Source: Nitrospira sp. (lineage in GTDB: Bacteria > Nitrospirota > Nitrospiria > Nitrospirales > Nitrospiraceae). Taken from it: a DNA stretch of 64,000 nucleotides. This document shows positions 1 to 8,202 of this stretch, piece by piece. Each line of letters begins with the position of its first letter. Position 1 is the first letter of the stretch. The stretch spans positions 3,321,566 through 3,385,565 of the forward strand of contig CP092081.1 of the NCBI GenBank assembly GCA_022226935.1. The letters run 5' to 3'. The translations under genes were made by a program, and so were the position numbers. Below the pieces are notes generated by a model. The model made no database searches and was not told the DNA's origin. It saw only the letters and a list, made by a program, of their open reading frames with translations.

Positions 1-311
1 TTGGATGCCAGCTCGGCAAAAAATCTGATGTTCTTGGCTAGGGTGCCGCCGGTGAAAAGGCTGAACACTTCGGGGAAGACCAAGTCGTTTGTGTTGTGGG
101 TCGTGCCCCCCTCTGCCCCTGGTGGAGGTGGCTGTTTGAACTGGTGACTTCGCAATACATTGCCGCGCCGCCGGACACCGGCGTAGTGCGAACAATCGGC
201 CAGGTTCAAATCACCCTTGCGGACAAATGAGGAGGTGGCGTCTGCAGCGGGAACGGACACGGCATATATTCCTACAATGAAGACCAGAACCGTCATCGTC
301 AGTCGGACCAT
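1..311 (-). CDS. Secreted protein of unknown function, truncated at window edge
   Basis: An open frame runs on the minus strand from an ATG at 311 to the first base of the window without a stop, about 103 codons. It begins with a signal peptide: positive start MVRL, a hydrophobic stretch and an AADA cleavage-like site. The mature part begins SSFVRKGDLNLADCSHY and later reads LFTGGTLAKNIRFFAEL, which resembles strand-turn patterns of outer-membrane proteins; that reading is weak. I do not recognise the family. Its start is divergent from nothing nearby; queF lies upstream on the same strand 268 bases away. Confidence 0.55.
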   Translation of the reverse strand, partial: MVRLTMTVLVFIVGIYAVSVPAADATSSFVRKGDLNLADCSHYAGVRRRGNVLRSHQFKQPPPPGAEGGTTHNTNDLVFPEVFSLFTGGTLAKNIRFFAELAS

Positions 312-579
312 GACAGCTCTCACATCGTGTGCAATCAAGCCACACCCTTTTCGTGCCCGAGCGTGGTCGTGTGACGATGCGCCCGTACTACACCTCGACT
401 GTCCGATGTCGGTGGATTCGAAGCGAGACTTTAGGTCCCAAGGTAATTAGACCGGCTGTGAAAGCACCATGATATGTAGCCGGAGGTAACAGGAGCCGCT
501 TCGAACTGTTTGGGGAAAGCCGAGTACAACCGATGGAGAATTTCGACTGAGAACGGGTGGGTTGATGAAGGGAGGGAAT

Positions 580-1008
580 TTATTCGGGATATTTTGCCTC
601 GATCACGCTGCGCAGTCCTCCGCGAGCCGCAAACTCACCGGTTACCTTGGCCCAAGTCGGGCGGCAGGCTCGAACTATGTCTTGGAGAATGCGGTTGACG
701 GCATTTTCATAGAATATACCGATGTTTCTGTAGGCGTGGATATACATTTTGAGCGCTTTGAGTTCTAGGCACTGGTTATTCGGCTTATAGTGAAGAGTAA
801 TCGTTCCAAAGTCGGGCAGATTAGTTTTGGGGCAGATGGCCGTATACTCGGGAATCACGATGGTAATTTCGTAACCCTTGTATTGATTTGGAAAGGTTTC
901 AATGTCGGGTAAAGGAGCGGCGATCCCACTCCGTGCATGCCGCTCGTTATAGCCGAGCTTAGTCGTGAAGTTCCCGGCCTTTAATTTTTTCTTGTTCTGG
1001 TCTCTCAC
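580..1008 (-). CDS. queF: NADPH-dependent 7-cyano-7-deazaguanine reductase QueF (short form)
   Basis: QueF reduces preQ0 to preQ1, the last free-base step of queuosine biosynthesis before insertion into tRNA. At about 142 residues it matches the unimodular (short) QueF type. The catalytic Cys sits in YTAICPKTNLPDFG, and the NADPH-binding and QueF signature follows as LELKALKMYIHAYRN. The conserved tail segment GEFAARGG is also present. I choose the GTG at 1008 because an AAGGAG ribosome site lies just upstream; a TTG at 1029 is in frame but sits upstream of that site. It follows the MTHFR-C-domain gene by about 24 bases and is probably cotranscribed with it. Confidence 0.9.
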   Translation of the reverse strand: MRDQNKKKLKAGNFTTKLGYNERHARSGIAAPLPDIETFPNQYKGYEITIVIPEYTAICPKTNLPDFGTITLHYKPNNQCLELKALKMYIHAYRNIGIFYENAVNRILQDIVRACRPTWAKVTGEFAARGGLRSVIEAKYPE

Positions 1009-1032
1009 CCCATCACTCCTTACCGGCAATCG

Positions 1033-1290
1033 TCACACTTGTTTCATCCATTCCAGCTGGCCCAGCTCATTGAGCTTGTTGTACAGGGTGACCCACGGAC
1101 AGGTCATGTCCGGATAAACTTCGCAAAACCCACCTTTGCGGACCCCTCCGCAGGGGCCGTGGCTCATGAATTTTGGGCATTCGGCCTTGAGCGAGCCATC
1201 AGGGATCGGCGGACGCTTGTGCACGCCTCCGACACGTTGATCGCCCTGTTCTTCCCCCGGCACCAGAACTCGTATTGCCATAGATGTCAT
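1033..1290 (-). CDS. Stand-alone methylenetetrahydrofolate reductase C-terminal-domain protein
   Basis: An 85-residue protein with the Cys pattern of the MTHFR C-terminal domain family (PF12225 type): AECPKFMSHGPCGGVRKGGF, then CEVYPDMTCPW. In many bacteria and archaea this domain accompanies MetF, or a zinc or iron-sulfur partner, in one-carbon metabolism. Here it stands alone, with no metF in the window. The in-frame stop just upstream of the ATG limits the start to 1290 or the next ATG at 1281. It probably forms a minus-strand unit with queF. The family call rests on motif recall; the role is not known. Confidence 0.7.
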   Translation of the reverse strand: MTSMAIRVLVPGEEQGDQRVGGVHKRPPIPDGSLKAECPKFMSHGPCGGVRKGGFCEVYPDMTCPWVTLYNKLNELGQLEWMKQV

Positions 1291-1316
1291 GAAGTCTACT
1301 ATGTTAAGCGATAATT

Positions 1317-1746
1317 TTTACGCGCTTCTCAGCTGAACTGCAACTGAATTGAATCTTATTTCCAGTTTGTTCATCGGCCAAAATCTTTGCGTTCAAGCGG
1401 ATTTAGGGCCAAGGGCCTAACAAGGCCGCATCTACTAGGCCTTCTTTCGTTCAGTGTGGGCCTTCTGTAAAGTTGCAATGCTTTTGTGGACTCTATAGAC
1501 TTGCCGTTATCGTGGATTGACGGGTTCTTCCTAATTTCTAGCGCCGACTTGATTGACAGATTTTTTTGCGCTTTGCTACACTCGGCGGCATCGGATAGTT
1601 AGGTCGTAAGTCGACATTCCTTTCCGCTTCAGGAACACAGTCCAGTACTTAGTTCGAACAACGTCGATATAATTTGCACTTGGCTTTCTCCAGCCATTTT
1701 TGAATGACGGAAGAAAGTCACCAGAGCATAAAGGGAGGGAATCCTT
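1317..1746 (+). promoter_or_regulatory. 430-base gap with promoter and long leader of the OFOR operon
   Basis: The gap holds no convincing gene. A sigma70-like promoter is visible: TTGACA at 1553-1558, an 18-base spacer, and TACACT at 1577-1582. It would give a leader of about 155 bases before the ATG at 1747, with AAAGGGAGGG as ribosome site. A short inverted repeat AAGGCC/GGCCTT (1422-1427/1438-1443) followed by CTTTC may be a weak terminator or nothing. The leader is long enough for regulation, but I recognise no riboswitch in it. Confidence 0.5.
1553..1582 (+). promoter_or_regulatory. Sigma70-like promoter for OFOR operon
   Basis: Perfect TTGACA -35 box (1553-1558), 18-base spacer, TACACT -10 box (1577-1582). 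Transcription would start near 1589, about 155 bases upstream of the beta-subunit start codon. This is a sequence match only. Confidence 0.5.
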
Positions 1747-2646
1747 ATGAGTCTTGATTACGTCAAGTTCTCGAGCGGCTTTGAAAAGTTTATGCCGAAA
1801 GAATATCGGGACATGGTTGAGCACGGCCCGTTTGGCAAAAAGGTCTCTGTTTCGCAGATGGGTTCCTTTAAGGAAGTGCTGGAAGAGCACCCCATGTGCG
1901 CAGGATGTGCCATGACCCTCTTTATTCGCCTCGCCATGATCGCATTCCCGAATCCTGAAGACACCATTACCGTTGGTACGGCTGGCTGTGGACGTTTGGC
2001 AATTTCGCAAGCAGCCATTCCGTTTGTGTACGGTAACTATGGCGACCAAAATGGTGTGGCCAGCGGGTTGTCCCGTGGATTGCGGCTTCGGTTCGGTGAT
2101 AAGCCCAAGGACGTGGTCGTTATGGCGGGTGACGGCGGCACGGCCGATATCGGATTCCAGCAAGTTCTTCACTCCTGGTTCCGGAAGGAACGATTTACCA
2201 CGATTATGTTAGACAACGAAGTCTATGGGAATACTGGTGGGCAGGAAAGCGGTATGACAAACCGTGGTGCCGTGCTGAAGATGGCTCCATTGGGGAAAAA
2301 GTTTGAAAAAATGGACATGCTGCAGATGGCGAAGGTCGCTGGCTGCGCGTACGTTGCCACGGTCGTCCCGAACAATCCGCGCCGCGTTGAGAGCGTGATC
2401 AAGAAGGCTGTGCTGATCGCCAGAGAGGTCGGATCGACCTATATCCAAGCCTATACCTCCTGCAACATTGAATACGCCATTCCAACCGACAAGGTCATGG
2501 AAGACGCCAAGAACGTTGAAAACGATCGCTATCAGTTCTCCGAATACATTACCGACGAAGCAAAGCAATTTCTCACGGAGCGCTATGGGTATAAGGAGTT
2601 TCTCCCGAAGCCCGCTGCTCCCGCTCCTGGGCTGCCGAAAGCCTGA
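1747..2646 (+). CDS. forB: 2-oxoacid:ferredoxin oxidoreductase, beta (TPP-binding) subunit
   Basis: Catalytic thiamine-diphosphate subunit of a 2-oxoglutarate or pyruvate:ferredoxin oxidoreductase, the CO2-fixing reductive carboxylation step of the rTCA cycle. The TPP/Mg site is GDGG at 128-131 with DNEVYG from 156. Cys51, Cys54 (CAGC), Cys81 (AGCGR) and Cys200 are placed like the [4Fe-4S] ligands of PorB-type subunits. Length 299 fits the family. It is first of five genes (beta, gamma, delta ferredoxin, an extra subunit, alpha), the layout of the five-subunit For/Por enzymes of Aquificales and Nitrospira. Whether 2-oxoglutarate or pyruvate is the substrate cannot be settled here; the nearby rTCA genes and sucCD favour 2-oxoglutarate. 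Confidence 0.9.
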   Translation: MSLDYVKFSSGFEKFMPKEYRDMVEHGPFGKKVSVSQMGSFKEVLEEHPMCAGCAMTLFIRLAMIAFPNPEDTITVGTAGCGRLAISQAAIPFVYGNYGDQNGVASGLSRGLRLRFGDKPKDVVVMAGDGGTADIGFQQVLHSWFRKERFTTIMLDNEVYGNTGGQESGMTNRGAVLKMAPLGKKFEKMDMLQMAKVAGCAYVATVVPNNPRRVESVIKKAVLIAREVGSTYIQAYTSCNIEYAIPTDKVMEDAKNVENDRYQFSEYITDEAKQFLTERYGYKEFLPKPAAPAPGLPKA

Positions 2647-2669
2647 GCAACGTTTAAGGAGGATTCAGT

Positions 2670-3383
2670 ATGGCGACACGGTTCAATATTCGTATGGCAG
2701 GTGTGGGTGGCCAGGGCGTTGTGACCGGCTCGCATATTCTGAGCACGGCGGTCATTCATGCTGGCGGCGAGAGTACAATCGTACCGTTTTATGGGTCTGA
2801 AAAGCGCATGGCACCGGTTGAGAGCTATGTCCGGGTCTCGGATGAGCCTATTTACGAAATCGGTGAAATCACCTTCCCTCACATCATTATCATTTTTCAC
2901 CCCCAGGTTATTACGCACGGCAAGTCATATACGATGCCATTCTATTTCGGCTTAAAAGAGAATGGTATCGCCTTGATCAATAATGACGGTCCGATGAAAT
3001 TGCACCGAGATCAGGCTCGGGAGCTCGAAGAGCGTCATGCAAAGCTTTATTACTTCCCTGCTACCAAACTCTCGCTTGAGGTTGCGGGGATGGACCTTGC
3101 CACGAATATGGCGTTGATGGGGTGTATCGGCGCTATTACGGGTCTCACATCAGTAGAGGCGCTAGAGCAGTCCGTCAAGGATCGGTTCCTCGGAAAGGGC
3201 TTTGTCGTATCTGGAGGAACCGCAGCCTTAGATAGTGTCGTCGAGCGAAAGTTTAAGAAGAAACAAGAATTGATTGAGAAGAATGTGGCCGTTATTCGAG
3301 CGGGCTGGAATTATGCTGTTGACCATGGATGGGCCGCACCATCCGTGAAACGTTCGGAAGCGACCGAGAGCGTCACGGCGTAA
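2670..3383 (+). CDS. forG: 2-oxoacid:ferredoxin oxidoreductase, gamma subunit
   Basis: Gamma subunit of the five-subunit oxidoreductase, homologous to domain III of fused pyruvate:ferredoxin oxidoreductases. It opens with RMAGVGGQGVVTGSHILSTA, the glycine-rich signature of the family, followed by SYGSE-like text (VPFYGSEKRMAPVESYVRVS). It starts at an ATG behind a strong AAGGAGG site, 23 bases after the beta gene. Length 237. The last 60 residues form a charged helical tail. Confidence 0.88.
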   Translation: MATRFNIRMAGVGGQGVVTGSHILSTAVIHAGGESTIVPFYGSEKRMAPVESYVRVSDEPIYEIGEITFPHIIIIFHPQVITHGKSYTMPFYFGLKENGIALINNDGPMKLHRDQARELEERHAKLYYFPATKLSLEVAGMDLATNMALMGCIGAITGLTSVEALEQSVKDRFLGKGFVVSGGTAALDSVVERKFKKKQELIEKNVAVIRAGWNYAVDHGWAAPSVKRSEATESVTA

Positions 3384-3408
3384 TCCGGATCACCGACAAG
3401 GAGTTCTC

Positions 3409-3732
3409 ATGTATCTCGTAGCCGATATTAGTGTTGAGATCTGTGCCGCAAAAAGTTGCAAACTCTGCACACAGTATTGCCCCGAAGCTAATACCATTCT
3501 TTACAGTGATGAAATGGGTAAGGATAAGGGGTTTAAGTATGGCTCAGCATATGTGGCGGTAGATCGATGCAAGGGCTGCGCGCAATGCGTGTGGGTTTGC
3601 GACAATATGGCAAAAAATAATGCCATTAAAATGATTATGATCGACCAGTTGCCGGTGGCGGCATTGACGGACAATATTACCTATGGGGAAAAGAGTACGA
3701 CGGCGACATTGGTCAGCCCTGTAGTTGGGTAA
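3409..3732 (+). CDS. forD: 2-oxoacid:ferredoxin oxidoreductase, ferredoxin-type delta subunit
   Basis: A 107-residue 2x[4Fe-4S] protein that would pass electrons between the catalytic subunits and ferredoxin. The Cys sets are C12-x4-C17-x2-C20-x3-C24 (ending in CPEA) and C54-x2-C57-x2-C60-x3-C64. The first set has a four-residue gap where classical ferredoxins have two. About 15 residues of insertion separate the clusters. It lies between the gamma and the extra subunit, 25 bases after the former. Confidence 0.85.
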   Translation: MYLVADISVEICAAKSCKLCTQYCPEANTILYSDEMGKDKGFKYGSAYVAVDRCKGCAQCVWVCDNMAKNNAIKMIMIDQLPVAALTDNITYGEKSTTATLVSPVVG

Positions 3733-3753
3733 TTGGACGAAAGGGGAACGGGC

Positions 3754-4518
3754 GTGGGAACGACGCAAGATACGAGAGAACGGATTATCGTGCCGGGGCC
3801 CGCAGGGTTCCATCCACCGTCAGCAGCTCAGATGGGAGTGTCACTGCCTGATCCTGGGCAGGGACTATATTACGGCCTCCTCGAACCTAATGAAGACACA
3901 GTGATCGAAGAAATGGCTCGGAAAATGCTGACGAGCCCGAATGCAACGATCTTCCCGGGACCTCTCGTCTTGTGGGCGTGGAACAACCATGCAGTTGAAA
4001 AAGCCAAGGCAGTTCTGGAGATTGCGGCGCAGATCCCCGATGTCATGATTATTCCTATGCCTGATTATCGCCCCAAGTATCCGAAGATCGATCCTGAAGA
4101 AGTGATCAATCCGAATCATCCCAACCTTACGATTTGGGGTAACAAGATCGAGGCCTGTATTTTCATTGGCGTGCATTGTCATTACGCCAATCTGACCCTC
4201 AAAATGATCCGGGCAGGGACGAATTGCTGCACAATGGCTATTTGCGCAGAGCAGGGCCATGAAGACGCCATGTTGACGATTCGGGACTCCGATACCATAA
4301 AGCTGAAAAAAACCGCGCAGATCTTCAAAAAAGTTCGTGAAGAAATGGGCATTAAATTGCCTGACAATGGCGAGAATGTCCGCTTCACGGGGACTCAGTC
4401 GAAGGTCCACGATGGCAAGACGCATACAAACCCTATGACTTTTATGCCTTCCACTGCCGGTGCAGGTAGTGCCGCTGCGTTTGGTCACTCGCCTGATCAG
4501 ATGAAGCGAGAAGGCTAG
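3754..4518 (+). CDS. forE: Extra (epsilon-type) subunit of five-subunit 2-oxoacid:ferredoxin oxidoreductase
   Basis: This 254-residue protein has no cofactor motif that I recognise, but it fills the fifth slot of the OFOR operon, as the extra subunit does in Aquificales and Nitrospira five-subunit enzymes. Its conserved-looking core includes FPGPLVLWAWNNHAVEKAKA and ICIFIGVHCHYANLTLKMIR-like text with clustered Cys and His (HCHYAN, NCCTMAIC). I choose the GTG at 3754 because GAAAGGGG precedes it at good spacing; an in-frame TTG lies at 3733, directly after the delta-subunit stop. The gene symbol is assigned by position and is tentative. Confidence 0.7.
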   Translation: MGTTQDTRERIIVPGPAGFHPPSAAQMGVSLPDPGQGLYYGLLEPNEDTVIEEMARKMLTSPNATIFPGPLVLWAWNNHAVEKAKAVLEIAAQIPDVMIIPMPDYRPKYPKIDPEEVINPNHPNLTIWGNKIEACIFIGVHCHYANLTLKMIRAGTNCCTMAICAEQGHEDAMLTIRDSDTIKLKKTAQIFKKVREEMGIKLPDNGENVRFTGTQSKVHDGKTHTNPMTFMPSTAGAGSAAAFGHSPDQMKREG

Positions 4519-4556
4519 GGGTTTTAGGCTAAGGCAATAAGTCGAGAGGTGTGATG

Positions 4557-5891
4557 ATGAGCGAAGCACAAAAGACCGGTCCCCAGAGCGAGCCAGCCAC
4601 GAGCGTTTCGCCTGCAAAAGCAGAGACCAAGAAAGACCCTCATGCGGCGGCAAAGCAACAGAAAGTTGTAACGCCGGAATATATGTTTCTGGAAGCTCCT
4701 CGGACCAAAGAATTTATTACTGGCAGTGAGGCGGCAAAGGAAGCCATCCGTCGCTCCAACGTTGATCTCGCTATCGCCTATCCGATTACCCCGCAAAGTG
4801 AAACCATGCAGCTGGTCGGTGTGCTGTATGGAGAAGGGTATGTGAAGGAATATTACCGTGGCGAGGAAGAGGTTGGCGTCATGGCCGCTATTGCTGGCGG
4901 TTCGCGAGCTGGCGTTCGATGCTATACCGCCACCGCAGGTCCTGGGACCTTGAGAGGACTTGAAGGGATCGCTTCATGGCCTGGCCACCGGCTGCCCGTT
5001 GTGGCTATGTTCACCTGTCGAGTCGTGAACGCACCATTGGCCATTCAGCCTGACAATATCGAAGTGTCATATTTGCTCAACTGCGGCATGATTGTGTTCC
5101 ATGCCGAAAATCAACAAGACATGTATGATTTCACGCTGGCGGGATTTGTCATCAGCGAAAAAAATGATGTGACTCTTCCTGTTGGTGTATGTTGCGACGG
5201 GTTTTTCGTGACGCATGCGCGAGGGTATGTCCGCATGCAAGATCGTGATATGAAGCTTCCGCCGCGTGAGCCGTGGCGTGGAGCTGTCCCAGTTTTGGAT
5301 GCCGAGAATCCTCCGGCGCGTCTTTCTCGCGATGCCCCCGTCCAGAAGTCAAACTTTATGGCGTACAACATTCACGCTGTCTGGCAACAGGAAGTGTGGG
5401 CTGCGGTCGAACGTTCTCGAAAGTACATTAATCAGTATATGGGTGGGCTGCTTACTGCTGAAAATGTCGAGGATGCTGAGGCAATCATCATTGCTTCAGG
5501 TAGCGCAGCGGCTCAATCGCGTGAAGCGGTGCGTATTTGCGCGGAAAAGGGCATAAAGATTGGCCTGATCAAGGTTCGGTCGCTTCGTCCGTTCCCGACT
5601 CAAGAGTTGCGTAAACTCTGTGGAAAAGCCAAGCTAATTGTGGTGCCAGAATTCAACTACGTCGGATGGTTGGCAAAAGAAGTGGCGACAGCAATCTACG
5701 GATTCTCGAATGCGAAGATTATCGGTGGGCCACGGGTTTACGGTGGACAATCCATGCCGGTAGAATTGATCGTTGACGAAGTTGAATCCGGCTTAACTGG
5801 AAAAAAGTCGACGAACGTCGCGATGTCTCAAGTTATGGGGGCCTCGGCTGCGGATCACGAAGCCATGGGGCATTTCATGCGCAGCATCTAA
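4557..5891 (+). CDS. forA: 2-oxoacid:ferredoxin oxidoreductase, alpha subunit
   Basis: Alpha subunit, covering domains I and II of the family: it helps form the active site and binds the acyl/CoA side. The family opening GSEAAKEAIRRSNVDLAIAY followed by PITPQSE is clear, as are EEEVGVMAAIAGGSRAGVR and TATAGPG. A C-terminal PFOR domain II carries EAIIIASGSAA and RPFPTQEL. Three overlapping starts exist (GTG 4551, ATG 4554, ATG 4557); GAGG at 4546-4549 fits 4557 best. An N-terminal 45-residue Lys/Ala/Pro-rich extension precedes the core. It is the last gene before the terminator at 5924-5954. Confidence 0.9.
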   Translation: MSEAQKTGPQSEPATSVSPAKAETKKDPHAAAKQQKVVTPEYMFLEAPRTKEFITGSEAAKEAIRRSNVDLAIAYPITPQSETMQLVGVLYGEGYVKEYYRGEEEVGVMAAIAGGSRAGVRCYTATAGPGTLRGLEGIASWPGHRLPVVAMFTCRVVNAPLAIQPDNIEVSYLLNCGMIVFHAENQQDMYDFTLAGFVISEKNDVTLPVGVCCDGFFVTHARGYVRMQDRDMKLPPREPWRGAVPVLDAENPPARLSRDAPVQKSNFMAYNIHAVWQQEVWAAVERSRKYINQYMGGLLTAENVEDAEAIIIASGSAAAQSREAVRICAEKGIKIGLIKVRSLRPFPTQELRKLCGKAKLIVVPEFNYVGWLAKEVATAIYGFSNAKIIGGPRVYGGQSMPVELIVDEVESGLTGKKSTNVAMSQVMGASAADHEAMGHFMRSI

Positions 5892-5923
5892 ATTGTAGCG
5901 GCGCAATCCTCGTCAGATAGCAG

Positions 5924-5954
5924 GGCCCGTTCGGCGAACCCGAACGGGCCTTTT
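5924..5954 (+). terminator. Intrinsic terminator of the OFOR operon
   Basis: A perfect 10-bp stem (5924-5933 with 5941-5950), 7-base loop and TTTT run (5951-5954), 32 bases after the alpha-subunit stop. Confidence 0.85.
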
Positions 5955-5976
5955 GCATTTTCTGATGTACGCAAGT

Positions 5977-6225
5977 TCAGCCCTGAAGATCTTCTTCCAC
6001 GAGATCAGGGCTTTCTGGCATACCGTGAGCCACGTATTTGGCGTAGGACAAGTAGATTGATGCACTGTCGCGCATGGCTTTGGTGCCATTGGCCATGCGA
6101 TGCAGCTTATCTGAGCCAGGGGCCTCGGTCTTCCGGAGATGATCGACATGGTCATGAAGAACTAACGTAAAGCGTTCCATCGCCATTTCTACTTCTCGGT
6201 AGGCTTGCAAAATGGGGTCAGTCAT
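5977..6225 (-). CDS. Small hypothetical protein
   Basis: An 82-residue acidic helical protein beginning MTDPILQAYREVEMAMERF. No motif recognised. The start is set at 6225 because AGAGGAGT lies 7 bases upstream on the minus strand; an in-frame ATG at 6249 lies upstream of that site and would add eight residues. It converges on the OFOR operon and diverges from the Rsm22 gene with only about 70 bases between starts. Confidence 0.65.
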   Translation of the reverse strand: MTDPILQAYREVEMAMERFTLVLHDHVDHLRKTEAPGSDKLHRMANGTKAMRDSASIYLSYAKYVAHGMPESPDLVEEDLQG

Positions 6226-6293
6226 GTGAAGTACTCCTCTTGCATCCAAGATACCGCAGCAGTCTTTAGAGGGTCAACCAAGAGACGGACTCT

Positions 6294-7499
6294 ATGTACC
6301 AACTATCATCGGCAGTGTTAAGCACGATTGCAACAGTGGCTAAGCTCAGTAATCCTAAAGAGTATCCAGGACCTTCAGCGTCGCTCTTAAGTGGTGTGAG
6401 AAATCTTTCAGAAATGTTCACGAGGGGAGCCACAGCTGCTGCGACAGCCTATCTTAAAGATGAAACGTTACGTGCCAGCTACCTAAACTATTATGTACCG
6501 GTTAACGTGGGCAAGGTCCAGATGCTTTTGGAAGAGTTGCGTCCGCTCCTTCCATCGCGTTCTGATGAAGAATTCCGAGTGTTGGATGTAGGGGGCGGAC
6601 CTGGCACTGGCTCAATAGCCCTCCTGGATTGGTGCTGCTCACAGTCCCTGCCACCCGTAGGCACTCTCCGCATGACAGTGGTTGACCATTCGGTCGATGC
6701 GATGAAACTGTCCGCCCAGCTCTGGCAGGAATATGCAAGGCAGAGCCATATCCCTTCTATTCAGCCATTGCAGACCGCTGTGTGCGATCTTGAGCAATCC
6801 CTTCCTCCAGTTCTTCGAATGGTTGGTGAGGAAAACGGCTATCACCTGATCATTGTTCAGAATGTGCTATCGGAATTGTTTGTCGGAAGTTCCGATTGTA
6901 TTACTCGACGGACGGCACTGATCAATCACTTGATGAATTGCCTGGCAAAAGACGGAAGTGTGATGTTGATTGAGCCGGCATCGAGGTCTGCATCACGTGC
7001 GTTGCATCAGGTACGGGATAATCTCTTGGCTGGAGTGCAATGCTCCATTTACAGCCCCTGCCTCCATGAACAACCCTGTCCCGCGTTGCTCAAACCGGAT
7101 GATTGGTGCCATGAAGAACGTGAGTGGCATACTCCTTCATGGATTAGTCAGATCGATCGAGAAGTGGGATTTATTAAGGATGCTCTCAAATTTTCTTATG
7201 TCATCGTCCGTAAAGACGGAAAATCCTTGGTGCCTCGAAAGCCGGACTATCACCGAGTCGTGAGCGAGTTGCGGGAGATGAAGGGTGAAAAGCGGGTGTG
7301 GTTGTGCGATCAGGCGGGGAGGTCTGAAGTTGGTCGACAAGATAAGGAGCGATCAACGACCAACGCGGCATTCGACACGTGGCATCGAGGGGCCATTGTT
7401 CGTGTCGACGAGATTGTTCGAAAAGAACGGAAAGGTCGGCCAGCAATGGTCGGTCGAATTCTTTCCTCCGGAGTTGCGGAAGTCATTCGGCCTGCGTGA
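6294..7499 (+). CDS. Rsm22-family ribosomal methyltransferase-like protein
   Basis: A 401-residue SAM-dependent methyltransferase-like protein of the Rsm22 family, known from mitochondrial small ribosomal subunits and from bacteria. The SAM site is FRVLDVGGGPGTGSIALLD. A downstream Cys-rich region reads YSPCLHEQPCPALL and DWCHEE, like the metal-binding Cys of the family. A basic tail ends in a small beta-type domain (VRVDEIVRKERKGR). The likely role is in ribosome small-subunit assembly or rRNA modification, inferred from the family only. Confidence 0.75.
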   Translation: MYQLSSAVLSTIATVAKLSNPKEYPGPSASLLSGVRNLSEMFTRGATAAATAYLKDETLRASYLNYYVPVNVGKVQMLLEELRPLLPSRSDEEFRVLDVGGGPGTGSIALLDWCCSQSLPPVGTLRMTVVDHSVDAMKLSAQLWQEYARQSHIPSIQPLQTAVCDLEQSLPPVLRMVGEENGYHLIIVQNVLSELFVGSSDCITRRTALINHLMNCLAKDGSVMLIEPASRSASRALHQVRDNLLAGVQCSIYSPCLHEQPCPALLKPDDWCHEEREWHTPSWISQIDREVGFIKDALKFSYVIVRKDGKSLVPRKPDYHRVVSELREMKGEKRVWLCDQAGRSEVGRQDKERSTTNAAFDTWHRGAIVRVDEIVRKERKGRPAMVGRILSSGVAEVIRPA

Positions 7500-7503
7500 A
7501 GCG

Positions 7504-7689
7504 CTAATCGGCTTCAGGCTCTGAGGAGCCGTGTTGATGAGAGACGCGGTCCTCATCGAAGAGTGCAGCCATTTCCTCTGCAATCATGTCTCGATCGTTG
7601 GGGACCGAGACGAGTGGAATTTCCTTGCGAGGCTTGGGTGTGACATCAGCGGCAGGAAGCGGCGGTTTCGGTTTTTGTGTGTCGGTCAT
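7504..7689 (-). CDS. Small Pro-rich hypothetical protein
   Basis: A 61-residue protein starting MTDTQKPKPPLPAADV: a Pro/Lys-rich, probably disordered N-terminus and an acidic C-terminus. The stop lies 4 bases beyond the convergent Rsm22 gene stop. A TATACT -10-like box lies about 8 bases upstream of the ATG, so any transcript would have almost no leader. No family recognised; the coding call rests on position and open frame. Confidence 0.45.
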   Translation of the reverse strand: MTDTQKPKPPLPAADVTPKPRKEIPLVSVPNDRDMIAEEMAALFDEDRVSHQHGSSEPEAD

Positions 7690-7724
7690 AATAGTTAGTA
7701 TACACGAAATGCTGGTGGTGAAGG

Positions 7725-8084
7725 TTATTCAAACGCTTCCAAAGAAGAACGCTCAGGAAACTGTGTGTGGCATGCGGTGCAAGTAACGAAATAGATTGCC
7801 TCTCGGACAGACATCGTGATGCGGAAGTCGAGCGATACGCCCCGATGTTGACAGTTTGGGCAAGAAATTTCTTTGAGCCGATAAGGAATATCAGGTTGTG
7901 TCCGCAGATAAAATTCCATGTCTGTATAGACCGGGAAACTGTAGCGGCATTTTAGGCATACCCCACGGCACTCCCCGTCCGATTGCAGTGTCCGTCGATC
8001 GATGCCGAAAGTATTCGTTTTGCAGATGGCGCACTGTACGCTGGACAGCCGCTTTTCTACCTGTTCAAGCTGAATAAGAGCCAT
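7725..8084 (-). CDS. Zinc-ribbon-like hypothetical protein
   Basis: A 119-residue protein with four Cys pairs: CAIC near 18, CLKC near 43, CPNC near 75 and CTAC near 102. This suggests two zinc ribbons. Nothing in the sequence points to a target. It reads away from the phosphatase gene with about 118 bases between starts. Confidence 0.65.
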   Translation of the reverse strand: MALIQLEQVEKRLSSVQCAICKTNTFGIDRRTLQSDGECRGVCLKCRYSFPVYTDMEFYLRTQPDIPYRLKEISCPNCQHRGVSLDFRITMSVREAIYFVTCTACHTQFPERSSLEAFE

Positions 8085-8202
8085 CGTTGTTACCCCACTC
8101 GTGGAGTGAGTATACGCACTGCTTTACAGAATCTTCAATCGTCGAGCAGGGAATCGCAGGAATCCTTGACCCCCTCGTACGGAATTCTATACTACCCTCA
8201 CA

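Noticed and set aside
217..450. 77-codon plus-strand frame near the left edge
   Set aside because: It overlaps the minus-strand signal-peptide gene, which has a better protein pattern.
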